A stretch of DNA of 64,000 nucleotides from Monomorium pharaonis (Eukaryota > Arthropoda > Insecta > Hymenoptera > Formicidae): assembly GCF_013373865.1 (NCBI RefSeq), contig NC_050470.1, positions 28,116,856-28,180,855 of the forward strand, given 5' to 3'. Shown one piece after another: positions 24,092 to 37,475 of the stretch (its first letter is position 1; each line of letters starts with the position of its first letter). The notes beneath the pieces are model-generated. The model was not told the DNA's origin. It saw only the letters and a list, made by a program, of their open reading frames with translations, and did no database searches. Both the position numbers and the translations under genes were made by a program.

Positions 24092-27000
24092 CGACAAAAT
24101 GTTTTTTTATTTCAATTGGAAAAAAAACATCGTAAAACATGCACACAGATATCGGCCACTTAGAATATTACAATCGCGCAATTAAAACAGTTAAGCGCTG
24201 TTCGATCCCTTCGTCGTGTTTCCCCACATGAGTTTTTCCACGCGCGTTCACGCAAGAGCACGAACACATGCGTGTGATCTCGTGCACACCTAGCAACTAA
24301 TACTCGACGCAGCGAGTATATCGAATCCGCAGTGGAAACGTGCACGGGAAATGGTTGCGGATATTGGCCATAGATATATTTCTGAGGGAGCGAAAGGGAG
24401 CGCGTTGGAACATAAAAAGATCGGCCGCCTTACAGCAAACGGCGACCACCCTCGCGCCCCGTCGCACTACCCGCGCCGCCCTCGCTCAACCTCCCCTCCG
24501 ATTTATGGAGCATTCTGTACATTCGATATTTTCTATTGTCGATCGCCCCTATTTGTCTTATTTATGTTTCTTTTAGGGGCCAGCCTTAGCAGCGGTCACC
24601 CCGCGTCCGCCTTGGCTTGGCCAGCCGCCATCCTGAAAGTACCTCGTCCACTCTCGCGCAAAATTCAACCCCCTCTTCCCGACACGGCCGGCCAGTGGAT
24701 ATTACAGGGGATTTGCTCGTGATGCAAACACGCCGCTATATTAAAACGATATATTTCGGCAATGCTCGTACCGCAATGGGTGCGCTGCCGCGTTGGCTAT
24801 TAAATAGCATATTACACGCACAACACACCGGGTTCCTAATAAATATTATTAAAATGTTTCAAGCGCGTCATGCCTGATTTTAACATCGGACTTCACCGCG
24901 GCTGCACTAGATAATTACGTGTTCAAAATTCTTTTTCCATTATACTTGATTCTCTGAATTTCTCTAATTATCAGCACATACTATCTACGAAAAATTTATT
25001 AACAAAATATATACACTAAGGTATACAGTGACAAAAATTTTATTGCAATACAATTATACACGGACTACGTAATCATGACGAATCGCAATGAATTATGTTG
25101 TAACTAGTTATAAGAAATTGCGAATTTACTTTATAACTCATTTTTTGTTACGGTCTTATTTTAAAAGTATATCGGAATGATTCGACAAGATTTTGTCGCA
25201 ATGTGTAGTCCAAAGTAATTTTCTGCATAAACGCTTAAACCTTCACAAAATTCCTGAGAGTCTTATACGCGAAGGCGTGAAATGTATTTTAATCGATTAA
25301 ACTGAAAAGACAGAACAATTATATCTCGCTGGAACATATTCGCGATATTTTCTTTTATATAAGATACATGTATATATGCACAAAATTGTTATTTTGTAAA
25401 AATTATGACAAGATGCGTAAAGTAACGATATATTAATCGTACGATTTACGTTAACACAATAAATCAATCAACTTGAATCCTTTGGCGCCTTATCCTGAGG
25501 GTCAAGCTCGAATGCCTTCTTCGCGCGTAGTGTACACGATTTGTCTTCGGATAGTTTAGGCACGGTGTTAATACGAGAATAAACAGCGAGCTAAGATCCT
25601 TCCTGGCTTAACGCGTCTCTCCTTGAGTAAGCCCGGTTAAGTCGAGAGGTAGGTTCGAGATTCGGGGTTGCAGGTTCCAGGTCTGAACGGCCTCGAGCTA
25701 GGATGAGCAAGGGCTTTCTAATTAAGATCGTTAAACTGCCATGAAATTCAAATTACGTTTACTACTGTCCTTACTTCCCTTTGCGGATTCTTTTGCGGAC
25801 AATGCAAAAGCATTTGGACAATGATTGGCAAGCAATAGTACTCATTTTACATATTTTTAATTTGTTAATTTTACATAACCTACGTTTTAAGAAATCTTCC
25901 ATTTTTGCAACAAATTATTGCATATAAAAGTTCTGCCGTAAAATATTGCTTTCAATATTACACAAGTATCTATTTATCTTATCTAATTAAAGTTTAGTTT
26001 ATTAATTCCTAATTTCTCTGTAGCATCTTTGAACTGACAACTTCAGGCTTGGTCCGAATGTCGTTTGAGATCCCGAAGGATATTCGTCGTCTATGAGGGC
26101 GGCTTGTGAATCTTGTTTAATCAGTTTCTACGATTGTGACATCGTATGTGCGGGTCGCGTCTCGCTTTCGAGAAGCTCACACGCATACACACGATATTTG
26201 TTAACATACGTACAGTGGATTTATTGAATACAATAATATCCAATAGATTAGTTTTCAGTAGCTTTCTATTTAATAATAATTGCTTCTCTAATTAAAATTA
26301 ATGTAATGTTTATTGCAACACTTTAATCTGCTGTCAAGAAAATCAGTGCACCAAGGGTTGCCCAACATATGAATAGTCAGGATTCTGCGAGGTTAAACCA
26401 GTTGACCTAGTATTTGGGGCGGGGGTGGTTTCCATCCCTTTGCCTTACGTTAATTTAATAGAAGGGACGCGTGCTGCCCCGAAACCATCCCTCTCCTTAC
26501 CCTTCTTAGCCGGTAGATACGCTAACTTACAAGAGGCGGTTATCAGACGTCTCTGCCTTCGACCCCTCAAGATTCAAAATTATCTACCGTCCAGGAATCT
26601 ATGCTAATATCGTCAGATTAGTGCGGAGAAATTGCTCTTGGTTTATTGAAATTTTAATAATATTAATACTGTCTCTTGTTTACTGAATCATATACGCGTT
26701 ATAAACGGTTACTATCAAAAAGTGTAGAACTGATTTCCGTTTTAACATATCAAGCTAAACATAATTTGTAAGATAGCTTAAATATATGTATAAAAAGAAC
26801 AAATGTATTATATCAAAACTGCATTGTGATATTTTCATTTTAAGAACATTAAAGAAAAGAGTAGATATTATGGGCACTCATTATTGGGTAACGAATTCTT
26901 ATGATCACTTACAGTATCACTTGTTTATTAGTCCACCGTTATGCAGTGATGCTAATATGCTAATACACAATTGCTGATATTTGTTATATAATTTTTTCAA

Positions 27001-28020
27001 ATCTATTTTTGTGTGACGAAGCCACATTATCACCTGTTTGTTTTCAAGACATTATGTAGCATTGTCATATTATTATAAATAACATTCTGAATAATAAATA
27101 TTTCATAACTTTAAATCTAAACTCAACTAAACAAGACATTAATAAATCGTTAAGTTTTTAATATAAAATGATTATTAACAAACTTTGTTAAAATGTGTGT
27201 GTAAAAAGGTACAATATCATTTTCTTCGCTATTATTTCTGTTTTATTAAAAACAAACAATATTGATACTGTTAAATAAAATCTTTTTGTATTCTGTTAAT
27301 CTCATCTCTAATTTTTTTATAAAGTTCCAAAATAATATAAATATTTCTTAATTTTGCTACGTACAATATATAATAAAAAACGATTAAATTGTGTGTGGAA
27401 ATAATTAAATTATACCTTCATTTCTTCAAACCGTTTATTTTTTAACAATTTAATCATTAATCGATATGATCATTGAAATAATAGGATGAAAATAATAGAA
27501 CGTAATACAATCAATTTCATCTTAAAAATGCATGTCATAGCATACTCGGAAGCTTCAGTACAGAAGATACATCTATCTCAAGATTTATAAAATTCCAATG
27601 TGCGTATTAAATATTCGATACGTTCTCATAATTTCTGGCAATCATCTCATTTCGTGCCACACAAATACAGACGCATCTCGCCGCGTATGCCAGCTAATAA
27701 TCGTCAGAAACAGCTTTATCGAAGCTATAAAATCTCGGTAATTGACTTAAGTAGGAGGCTAATTCATTATTTAATCCGAACCATGTACGTATATGGCAGT
27801 TTGAAGTGAAACGGGAGTCGACCCACTTTCGAATTTTTACTGCATTAGACAGAATATTCTCAAATTACCCAAGGATAAAAAATCCAATAGGAAAATGGTG
27901 AGCAGAAATATAAAAATTACTTTAATTTTTTCACGAGTTGGTTTTTTTTATTTTTTCGATATTGTTACAAGAAAGATTTTTGAAAGATGTCTTCTCTGTT
28001 TATATTCTAAATTCAAGCAT
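24092..28020. other. mosaic non-coding DNA, nothing recognised
   Basis: CpG-rich at 24150-24900 and mixed at 25450-25760 and 26070-26600, otherwise AT-rich. The overlapping plus-strand frames at 24340-24722 have no domain. 25480-25760 includes sequence such as GGTAGGTTCGAGATTC that superficially resembles a tRNA T-arm, but no cloverleaf can be built around it. Confidence 0.45.
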
Positions 28021-28196
28021 GTAAAAAATGCCTTATTCGTGTGTGTCTGTGTGTGTGTGTGAGATTTAATTTACGTAAAAGTAACACACTACTGCATAAA
28101 CATAAAAATTTACATATTTAAACATGCAGTTAAACATGTTTGTTGTTATTTTTACGTAGAAAACTAAAATATGCATATAAATAAAGCATTTTTTAC
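28021..28196. mobile_element. MITE-like inverted-repeat element, decayed
   Basis: Terminal inverted repeats 28021-28037 and 28180-28196 match at 16 of 17 positions (GTAAAAAATGC(C/T)TTATT). A second, inner pair (28072-28086 with 28144-28158) matches at 14 of 15 around ACGTAAAA(G/A)TAAC. The centre is again self-complementary around AAACATG. This nested arrangement fits a small non-autonomous DNA transposon or long hairpin. A (GT)n run at 28039-28061 occupies the left arm only and breaks the symmetry. No target-site duplication is evident. Confidence 0.45.
28039..28061 (+). repeat. (GT)n microsatellite
   Basis: GT run with one TCT interruption, lying inside the left half of the inverted-repeat element. 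Confidence 0.85.
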
Positions 28197-30346
28197 ACAG
28201 TTGGATTTACAGTAAAGACAATAATTATATCATCACACATTACGTTATGGCAGATATAACCTTATAATACAAAATGCAAGAGTAAAAAAAGCAGTATTCT
28301 ACAAAAATTCAAATTGAAGTCTAATAAGCATACACAGCGTATGTGAGAAAGGCTGATATCTATTTCGATTGCTACCCCTATGCTCGGTCCAAGAACGTCT
28401 ATACTATCCATCCACCTTTCCCCTACATGCGGGCATCCTATTATGCAATTAGAGAGTGGTACCACGAAATTCTAAGGGAACCAAAACCCAAGGTATATCG
28501 CTATCGAACATGACAGGACACGGCCGTCCGACACACCCTTTCTTCGTTCAAATTCCTGCGACTCGAACTACCCTCTCGCACCACTTGCTTATCTCGAAAA
28601 CATTCTCACGGTTTTCATCCGCGTAGATTATCGAGATTATTGTTAAAATCTCCGGACAATTTTCGCAAGAAATTATACGATTGTCTTTGATTATATTTAT
28701 ATTCGTATTATTAATTTAATTATACTTTAAATTTGAGAGCAATATGACATTTATATTTACTTTTAAAAACTTTGTTCTTGTTACTTCTGTTTTGTTTCAT
28801 TACATAAAATTGAAATAAATATCAATCCGAGAGCTTAAGAAAATTAACGAATTTACTTCAAACCAGCAGATTAAGTAGCAATTCTCCAAACAATAACAGA
28901 AAAGATTAGTAACTTATCACTTAACTTCCACTTTGATTGATTTTATAGATTCACATAAAAAACTTGAAATATTCGATACCTTCATCCACAAAAACAAAAT
29001 AATTCTATCAAAGTGTATTATAGTTGTATGATAATAGATATAAGAACTTAAAATTGAATAAAACTAAAGTTAAAAATATAATAAAAAAATCAAAATGTTA
29101 AAATATTGTGTTAAAACAAAATATTATAATTGTGACAATATTCCTTACACTTTTACAAAATATTTCATTATCTCTTTCTTGTACAATTCTTTTATATCTT
29201 TCATATTTTATGATTCAGCATGGATATCTTTTTGCACATCTATCCAGCGCATGTTACCATTCGCATAAATTACACAATTCCTAAATTCATTCACGAGTCC
29301 CGTACATAAATAAAGCATCCCAAGAAATGCATGGTAACGTCATCCAGTATTGCCGCGGTTGTTTCGCGACGGCGAAAAATTTCACGGTACATTTGGTTTC
29401 ATGAAGCGGTCCGTCGTAACTTATACGAAGTATCCGGAAAATAGAGAACGTTGTCGCGTGAAGAGCATGGGGCCCCATATCAGCGTGAAAAGTCCCGGTA
29501 ATCCCGCAATTTGTATTTATTTCCCATCCAGAGCTTTTTTTCGTCGGGGAATAACGATGAAAAACTCGACTCGTTACCCAGTCTTTGCAGTTCCATCGGC
29601 GGGGAAAAAAATTCTTTAGTCTAAGTTCCCGAGACTTATTGCTTTTTCTCGTGATCGATCTTGGCCCGTATATATATAGTCGTTGCATGAATCTCGTATC
29701 AAAAAGTGTAAGGGTGAGATAGAATAAAGTTTCATATTTTGAGGTACGAGCATATAATTATGAGCTTCATATCTATCCAATCCTACAAATATTAATAAAA
29801 GTATTTCAATTCAAATGTTATAATCTATAGTATAAAAAGTACCCTTACAAAATTTGCCTCAGCGATATAAAGTCAAAATATAAAATGTGCAATGGTGAGA
29901 GTGGAGATTATGTAGATTCCGAAGGTAGGATCGATCAATCGGCCACTTATCGAGACCGCTTGATATCGCGGAATATATATCGAAGCAGAACAACGGAGGG
30001 TCTTCGCGTGAAAGGCCAATTAATAACACGGCGAGTGCCCGATCGTTATAACGTAGTCATCTTATTACGAGGCTGCCGGTGTCTCATCAATTTATTGGTA
30101 ACATCCCTCAACCACTCGACCGGTTTCAGCTACAGAGCTGCTTAAAATTGATAGATAACATCTCCCATCGCTTGCACCGTCCTCGGGACAACCCGAATAT
30201 CTTTTTAGAAGAGAACCAAAGGTTAACAAACGAGATCAAAATGGTAACTCTTGTGATTAATCATCGACGTATTGAGCGTGACGATTATCGGTAATAACCT
30301 TTGTCGTTACCGTTCTCTTCTGGTGCTCGCTGCTTGTGTATTTTAG
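28197..30346. other. non-coding, nothing recognised
   Basis: Mixed patches at 28340-28680 and 29280-30300 alternate with AT-rich sequence. The minus frame 29287-29688 (133 codons) and plus frames at 29350-29619 and 29885-30145 overlap or adjoin and have no domain. Confidence 0.45.
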
Positions 30347-30562
30347 GTAATTGTAATTCGCCATCTTGCGGCGGTGGCGTCGACGACAGTGAAGCTTGAT
30401 GTCAAGATGAACGACGGCGGGGATGATCCAATCTATGGGGAGTTGGTGCTAATTGCTACTACAAACAGACAAACAGACACGATTCCATTTCCAAGGCGCA
30501 AGAGACGCGAAGCGAGAGTTGTATCTTCTACATTTTACACCGTACTAAACCATATTGAATAA
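30347..30562 (+). other. candidate terminal exon, plus strand, 71 codons
   Basis: A strong 3' splice site (TTCTCTTCTGGTGCTCGCTG, then TTGTGTATTTTAG) is followed at once by an open frame of 71 codons ending in TAA. The in-frame codon just upstream is TAG, formed by the splice site itself, so the open frame begins exactly at the predicted cut. The peptide has an acidic patch (Asn-Asp-Gly-Gly-Asp-Asp) and a basic patch (Arg-Arg-Lys-Arg-Arg) but matches nothing I know. AATAAA-like sequences follow at about 30667, 30724 and 30804. A second frame (30569-30799, 76 codons, first ATG 30624) lies just downstream. The alternative is a chance open frame behind a chance acceptor. Confidence 0.25.
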
Positions 30563-31138
30563 TAAGTCTTGACTGAGGTGTACCGCAACCTTGGGCAAAT
30601 ATACGTTGCTTTATTAAACAGAATGCTCGTAAACAATTCATTCCTCGTCGACGAGACAAGTATTATAAATAAAATAGCTAGACGGGATATTACCAACCCA
30701 TGCATTTTGTTCACTTTGGAATTGAATAAAAACTGCATAGAGTTAACGGAGATTGCATATAATTCATGTAGGCATATATTATTCGTTTTCAATGCTTAAA
30801 AGAAATAAATACGTTTCCTATTATTTTAAATTGTATGTCAATCTAAATTACAATAAATTTAATTATATTTTGTAAAATAGATTTCTATATGGCGATCGAA
30901 TACATAATATGCAAATTAAAAGTAAATTTTTAAAAATCATGTATAAAATTATTAAAATCTATATATGATCAAATAATACGATGTTAAAGTCATTTATTTT
31001 TGTATAAGCAATAAATATACATGTGCACTTAGCATTGTGGTCGCCTCGTACGTAAATTTTTCAAATATGTTCACAGCGAGGAAAAAGTCGAAACAAAAAC
31101 GGGCGATAACGAACGAACGGACGCGCGGCAAGGCGTAC

Positions 31139-31164
31139 TTTGTTAACCAAATTTGTTAACCAAA
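31139..31164 (+). repeat. 13-bp perfect tandem duplication
   Basis: TTTGTTAACCAAA occurs twice head to tail, with a partial third similarity in the following AATAAACCAAAA. Confidence 0.9.
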
Positions 31165-31260
31165 ATAAACCAAAATCGCTATTAGAGAGACCGTGGAGGA
31201 TCAACAAGAAAATCCGACGGACCCTCTAACGATAAAGCGTTACGTAAACAAGCCACTCAG

Positions 31261-31301
31261 TTCCCCCCCCCCCTCTCTCTCTCTCTCTTCCTCCTTCCTT
31301 C
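31261..31301 (+). repeat. C-run and (CT)n tract
   Basis: About eleven C followed by CT repeats and CTTCC units. Confidence 0.85.
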
Positions 31302-34300
31302 GTATTCGGCACAAAAGCTTACTACCCCCGGCTTTTCTACCCCTCTGTGTTAATGGAAGAATACGACTCCGACGTGCGCATCTCTTAAACATATTCTGGT
31401 GTATTTAGGTCGCTTTTAACTGGCGTCCGTCATGGACGCTAGACTATTTTTCGCAACAATGCTTGCGCAGTCCCGAGAGAGCGGGAAAAGAGAATGACCG
31501 AAACAGATTTTAAAATCGTTTGATAGAAATAATGTCGTAAATTCACAATTACGAACAATGCACGTAATTGACTAGCCCGCGCGCGGGTAAATAAACGCGC
31601 TTAAATACCTTGTGCCCGCTTGTGTCCGCCGGAAAAAGCATTCTTTGTCTCAAATACGTTCGTTCGCGTACGTTTCTACTAATTAGGTTTAACTTTTCAG
31701 ATCGCGTGTGTATTCTCAATTTATCAAGCTAATTGGCGAAAATTACAAAGGACGGAAACTGTAGCTTTATGCGAGTTTTCTCGTACGAGTACATTCCACA
31801 TCGTATTGGCGCGACTTTATTTTATATAAAATGCCTATTCGGAGTATATAATAGATAAAACAGATATGTTCTTTCACAATCCGTTATAATATTTTCATGA
31901 TTTCTAGGAGATTATATACACAGCTTATATATACAGCTCTCGGAAATGTAAAAAATTTAACTTATATTTCTTTTAATTGGATAATGACAAGAGAGCATTT
32001 ATTTTGTACAATAAAGACATTAGTGGTCCGGCTGGAATAAATACGATTCTAGAGCATAAAAATGAAGAGTTCTCATCGACTCGCTGAATAGATGCTTAAT
32101 TTTGCACGACGACGTAACTGGTCGATTATTCGTGGTATTTCATTACGATCGTGGTCGTTTATTGGCTGTTTTCATCGTAAATCTCTTTACAACGCTCGAC
32201 CCCTCGCTTCGCCACTTTGCAATCGAGTACGCTAAAGTCCTCGGAAATATTGTGGCTGGCCGTAAAAAAAAAAAGAAGAAAACGAGACTTCGCTTCAACT
32301 TTTATAACGGCGAAATAAAAGTGCGGAGACGGTGGTGAATTTGCATTTCGCTCGAACGCTTACACGCTTGGATTCGTCATCCGTTTTCCGCGAATCTGGC
32401 ATTTATCGGTTTATTTTGACGACGTATATTTTGCGACGAAACGTATATAAAAACGACGTCGCTAATGCATGCTTATCGACAGTCTCGTAAACTTCGCTTT
32501 CCATGCTTCATCATATTGAGAACATAGCGCATATCATTCTTTCTACAAATATGTAGATTCTGATAAACATTTATTTTTGCGATACAATTTATACAACGCG
32601 AATACTCCGAATTATATTCTTCATAATTTTTTATATAATTCATTTCAAATTTATATTTGTATATTAATTAGTAATCAGAATTAAAGCATAATATTAATAT
32701 AATCTATAGAAATAACAGAAAATGATAATATAATTTACCAAACTACTATTATATATAATGATATTTAAATATTCATTTTATATTCATATCGTGTTATATA
32801 GGAGGTTAATCACGAAATAGATTTATCGATTATTAGGAAAATACGAATTATTGTACGACATTATTCCGAAGACGATTATAGCATTCATTTCCCGAGTAAG
32901 AAGTATATCAATAATTAAATATTTGATTGTCAGTTCCTGTTTCATGTCCATTTTCATATTTTCATCTTCATATTTTCGCCTGTATAAAAATCTTCGATTT
33001 GCAATTACGCAAGACAATTTTTAGCTTTAAAGTAATTTTTTATATCACTTCATATCAATCAAGAATTTGTTATAACAGCGCTATTATTATTGTAGCAAGG
33101 CAGAGAATATGTTTAAACGCAATTGCGTTCTGCGTGTCATGGGAAAAAAAAAAGAGAAAAATTTTGACTCGTTGTGAAAGCCGCACATATTACCGTTCGG
33201 CATTCACTGTATATGATTTTACCGGACGCCTATCGATCAGACGTGTTAATTAAATAACTGACGAGAGTTTACCAATAAAGTGGGCATGTGACACGTACCA
33301 CGGAGAGGTAGAAGGCCACCGCGACCATCCGACGTTCGACAATGTGCGGCCGAGGCAGTAGCCGCGGATTTTTGGTTTTTACTTTAATTAAATATTTTCC
33401 GTGCGTCTGTCCGCTGTCGCTGTTCGAAACATCTCCATAGAAGGCTCGCTGTCCACGATGGCATTTTTATATACCCACCCTTATTATTTCAGTAATGGAA
33501 CGAAGAGCGTCTCTAAAGAGGATTATTAATTGTACATGTTAAGTAGACGCGAAAATCTTTTAAAATCAATTTAAGATATGATAGATGTAATAGATAGCAA
33601 ATTGGAAAATAAGCGATATACGTATATATAATTTGTGCGAGTACTATTATTTTATCTCAATTCATTACTGATCGAGAAATTAATTGGGTGTAATGACAAT
33701 TTAAGAAAATCACTTGTAATCTATTTTAAGCATATTTAGATACATTTTTATATATCATTAATTAAAAAGAAAGCTTAAAAGGGTCACAATTATAGTGATT
33801 GCTAATAAACCGACAATTAATTTCGGAATGGTATTTGAAGTTTATCGGAGGGTTGGGTACAAGATACAGAGCGTCAGCTGCCAGTTTTCATAACTTTTGA
33901 TAAAGTAGCAAAGAGCTTCTCAACAACAGAATTAAAGAAGCGTAAGGTACAGTAGCAGGACGGTGGCGGCCTCGCTAAAAATGTACATCTTAATAGATTA
34001 ATTAATATAATCTCTCAGCTTGGACTTCCAAGCAGACGAACAACTTCGTTTCGGTGTCTGCGGAATGAATATTATTAAGGTTAATTATAATTGGGAGAAA
34101 CCTCAAGCAAATATTTCAACTGCAGGGACTGGAGTATGGCATGACGGAGAGAGAGAGGAGTAGAAAAAACGGAAGAAAGCCCTACTTTCTTTGTTTGAAG
34201 GAATTCTCATTCGGTAATTTAAAAAGAACGAATGTGTGCGCAATTTTTATGAATTTCATCAGCGAGATGCGCGAAAGTGAATCAGAAGTTCGTACAAGTA

Positions 34301-34354
34301 ACAAAAGATGCGAGTAAAAATATATTTTAATAATTTAGAAAAATTTAAAGTTAA

Positions 34355-34543
34355 CTCTCTAAATTTCTTAGAGTGAAAATACTGCCACTCCATTTTTTCA
34401 AGTGATTTTTCACTCTTTGAGAGTGAAAAAAATTGGAGTGGCAATATTTTCACTCTTAAAGAATAAAAAATCACTCAAAATTGAGTGAAAATTCACTCGA
34501 AAAATTGGAGTGGCAGTATTTTCACTCTAAGAAATTTAGAGAG
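34355..34543. mobile_element. MITE-like element with 38-bp perfect terminal inverted repeats
   Basis: 189 bp bounded by perfectly complementary arms, 34355-34392 and 34506-34543, beginning CTCTCTAAATTTCTTAGAGTG. The interior is built from the same material: 34431-34463 is a direct, near-identical copy of the right arm (TTGGAGTGGCA(A/G)TATTTTCACTCT), and CACTC/GAGTG motifs recur through the centre. The left arm can therefore pair with either right-hand copy. It has no coding capacity; the minus-strand frame crossing it is incidental. The perfect arms suggest recent insertion or ongoing homogenisation. No clear target-site duplication is seen, so the superfamily is not assigned. Confidence 0.8.
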
Positions 34544-37475
34544 AAAAATACAAATAGTAACTGAAAATTACAATCAAATCTTAATCAAATATTAATATTA
34601 TTCTCTGATATCATTCTCCCTTAAACATGCTAATTTTTTGTCTACGAAATTAATAATATTAAAAAAAATAGCTTTATTCTTTGTCAATATACTACAGCAT
34701 ACTTAATTATATTTAAAAAATTGATTATTAGGTGCGACATAAACGGAAGATGACAGAATTTTCATAAAACTTTGACTGAACTCTACCGGCGGTTTCTTCG
34801 CGAAACTTACGCGCCACGATGCCGCCGATATTAAATGTGGATGAATATTTATGAACAATAATAGTATTTATACAATGTGTCGGCGCACGCCGGTGCAGAC
34901 ATCCAAACCGCGCTAATTAAATTCATGCTAATAAGTATGAACGAAATTTCTTTCATCTCGCTGTCCAATAAAATCCGCATAACAGTGCAGAAATAAATAC
35001 AAAATGAGAGACCTTTGTGAATTCTTTTATTTTATCACAAATAAACCTATCAAGTTTATTACCGTTTCCAATATCACAGTCACATAAAATTAAATAGTTA
35101 TTTAACGAAATATTGGAGTTTGATAGTCGTTACGAAAATTACATAGACAATCAAAAATGTTAATTGCAAGAAGAACGGCGAGTTGATTATTTTACGAATG
35201 GAGAGAATGAGAAATTATAGATTATGGTAGTAACGTATTATACGAGACACGCAAAACTGGAAGTCAGGACACAGCGTAAATTATTTAGACAACCGTGGGT
35301 CGCCACCCCGACTCGTGGCAGTTAATTATACTTCCACCGGGATATAATCGAGATCGTGAAAATCTCTTGTGGAAAGTAATGTTTCTCGACTTTCGTACAG
35401 ACTTAACTCTTTAAACAAGTAACCCTCAGTTTAATATATGTCAAAGATAAACCTCTCTAATTTTTACTATGTGCTAAGAGCTTTGTGACTTTTTATTTTG
35501 CTAATTAAATCATATAAATTGTGTTTTTACATTTTTAAAAATTTGAAATCGCAATAATAACTATATAAAAATTTATCATAACTGTAAAATTTTAATGCTC
35601 TACTTATATCATATATTTATGCAGAAATAAAAGTATTAAATAGATTCAATTAATTAAACTTGTTAATAAATTATCCTACGAGACGTAAACAAACTAACGA
35701 AGTGGCTATTTCTAACAGACATTGTGTAGAATAAACTAATTACGGAATAAATATAATTTTGCCATATATACCGTAACGTATGCTTTAAAATAGGCAATGT
35801 TTATGTCATACTAAAGTGATATAAATTGGCAAAAGCGGGCTAGCCTCGACGTACCATTTGTACAAACGTTGAACTGCAATTATCGCCCGGGTAAAAAGCG
35901 ATCGAAGAAACTCCTCAGACAATGGGGGAGGATAAAAGATAGGGTTGACCAGGCAATAACGGGTAGTTGTCGCATGCACGGTCGGCAAAGCCCTTGGTGA
36001 CTCGAGCCCTTTATGCATACGGAAATAGATTTCAGCCACTATCATCACTGTTCGACTCCATTGGATACGCAATAATTAAAAATGCATTCCTTAGTAATGC
36101 TTACTAGTATGTTATTACGACTTAGAAGTCATTTCTTATGTTAAGTACTAATTATGTTAAATATACATCAAAGTGAATATTCAGTTCAAAGAAAGCAAAT
36201 ATTAAATACATTGCTTGCTTATGAATACCTATGTTATACCTATACACTATTTATGTGTCTATACTTTTCTTTCATTCTGGTAATATTAATAATTTCTTAT
36301 ACTGCGCGAACAAGATATATTCACATTTAATAAAAAATAAATATAATATTAAAATTTAATAAAATAAAGTTATATTGAAAATTTAATCACGTAATTTTGC
36401 AAATTAGCATTAATAATTTTCAGATTTATATTAAAATAACATTTCATTATAAATAAGCAAATAAATATTGTAAAACTATTTGAACAACAAATATTACGTT
36501 GTATATTTATAAAGATCAAACTTTCCGTACACTGTTGCGATTATGTAATTAAAACGAATCGGCATTTCAAAAAGTATCATCCGTCCCCTGAATAAAGAAT
36601 CGAGTCCCTGAGATAATTGTTATTGCCATAACGCCCATTATAAATGATTCGGAAGATTCTTCCTTTGATTGTTATGTCCTGTACTTAATAATAACTTGTC
36701 AGACGGGACTCTGCCAGATGACGGAGAAATCAAGCGTGAGACAGCCCACCCCTTTTAGTCGCGCTTTTAAATGTCTTTCAAGTTTTCAGCTGCGCGCAGC
36801 ATTCTTATCGGAGCCGGGGTTCGTCCACACTGCCCTTTTGTACCCGATAATTAAATCTAACAATTGTCATATTTTAATTGTTCTTCTTTAGCAACGGACA
36901 CGGGCGATACCATAATGACGATAGTGAATCCACCGAGGGTGCGGCGTGAGGGATTCGTCAGAACGACTTTTGTTCCATTACGCGTTTCCGTCGTTTGGTT
37001 TACGACAGACCTCTTCTTACGTTCTTAATTGCTAGCTCGTTGTAGCGCCGTTTATCAGAGAAAAAGTCGGCGGCAATGAGAAATTTGTTTTCGCGATGGT
37101 AAATTGTCGCCACTTTAAAGATACCGCACAATCCTAAGGTGATTTTCGAGCACTTTAAATTCTGCTGCTTGACCGAAGCAAGAATTTCCTAATGCGTATA
37201 GATTGTATTTAATTTTTATTAGGTACATTTATTGTGAGCTGTTGAAACAGTTTCATCCGAGACAAATGTGATACTCTAAACCAAATTAATTATATTGTAC
37301 CAACAAATCATTATTTATAGATGTGTGTAGAGGAATCGCCAATAGTACTACGTTAATAACGACGATTTTTCTTTATAAATTTGCATTCATATACTTTTAA
37401 CATAATAAACTGTGAAAGAAAAAAGTAAACATATTTATTTAAACAAAAATTATTCAGAATATATATATAAGTATT
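34544..37475. other. non-coding, nothing recognised
   Basis: AT-rich with mixed patches at 34750-34990, 35150-35400, 35780-36060 and 36560-37180. The 88-codon minus frame 35806-36072 has no domain. Minus-strand GTAAGTTTC near 34810 and plus-strand AAGTTTTCAG near 36790 are splice-like but lack partners. Confidence 0.45.

Larger units (their letters stand above)
30563..34354. other. non-coding with small tandem repeats
   Basis: AT-rich with mixed patches at 31060-31800, 32060-32480 and 33270-33480. It holds a 13-bp perfect tandem duplication (31139-31164) and a C/CT tract (31261-31301). A pyrimidine-rich acceptor-like site at 33480-33492 is followed by a 15-codon frame without a donor. No gene supported. 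Confidence 0.45.

Noticed and set aside
25640..25700. GGTTCGAGATTC resembling a tRNA T arm
   Set aside because: No A box at a suitable distance and no cloverleaf can be drawn.
33481..33535. Pyrimidine-rich acceptor followed by a 15-codon frame
   Set aside because: No donor, poly(A) signal or recognisable peptide follows.
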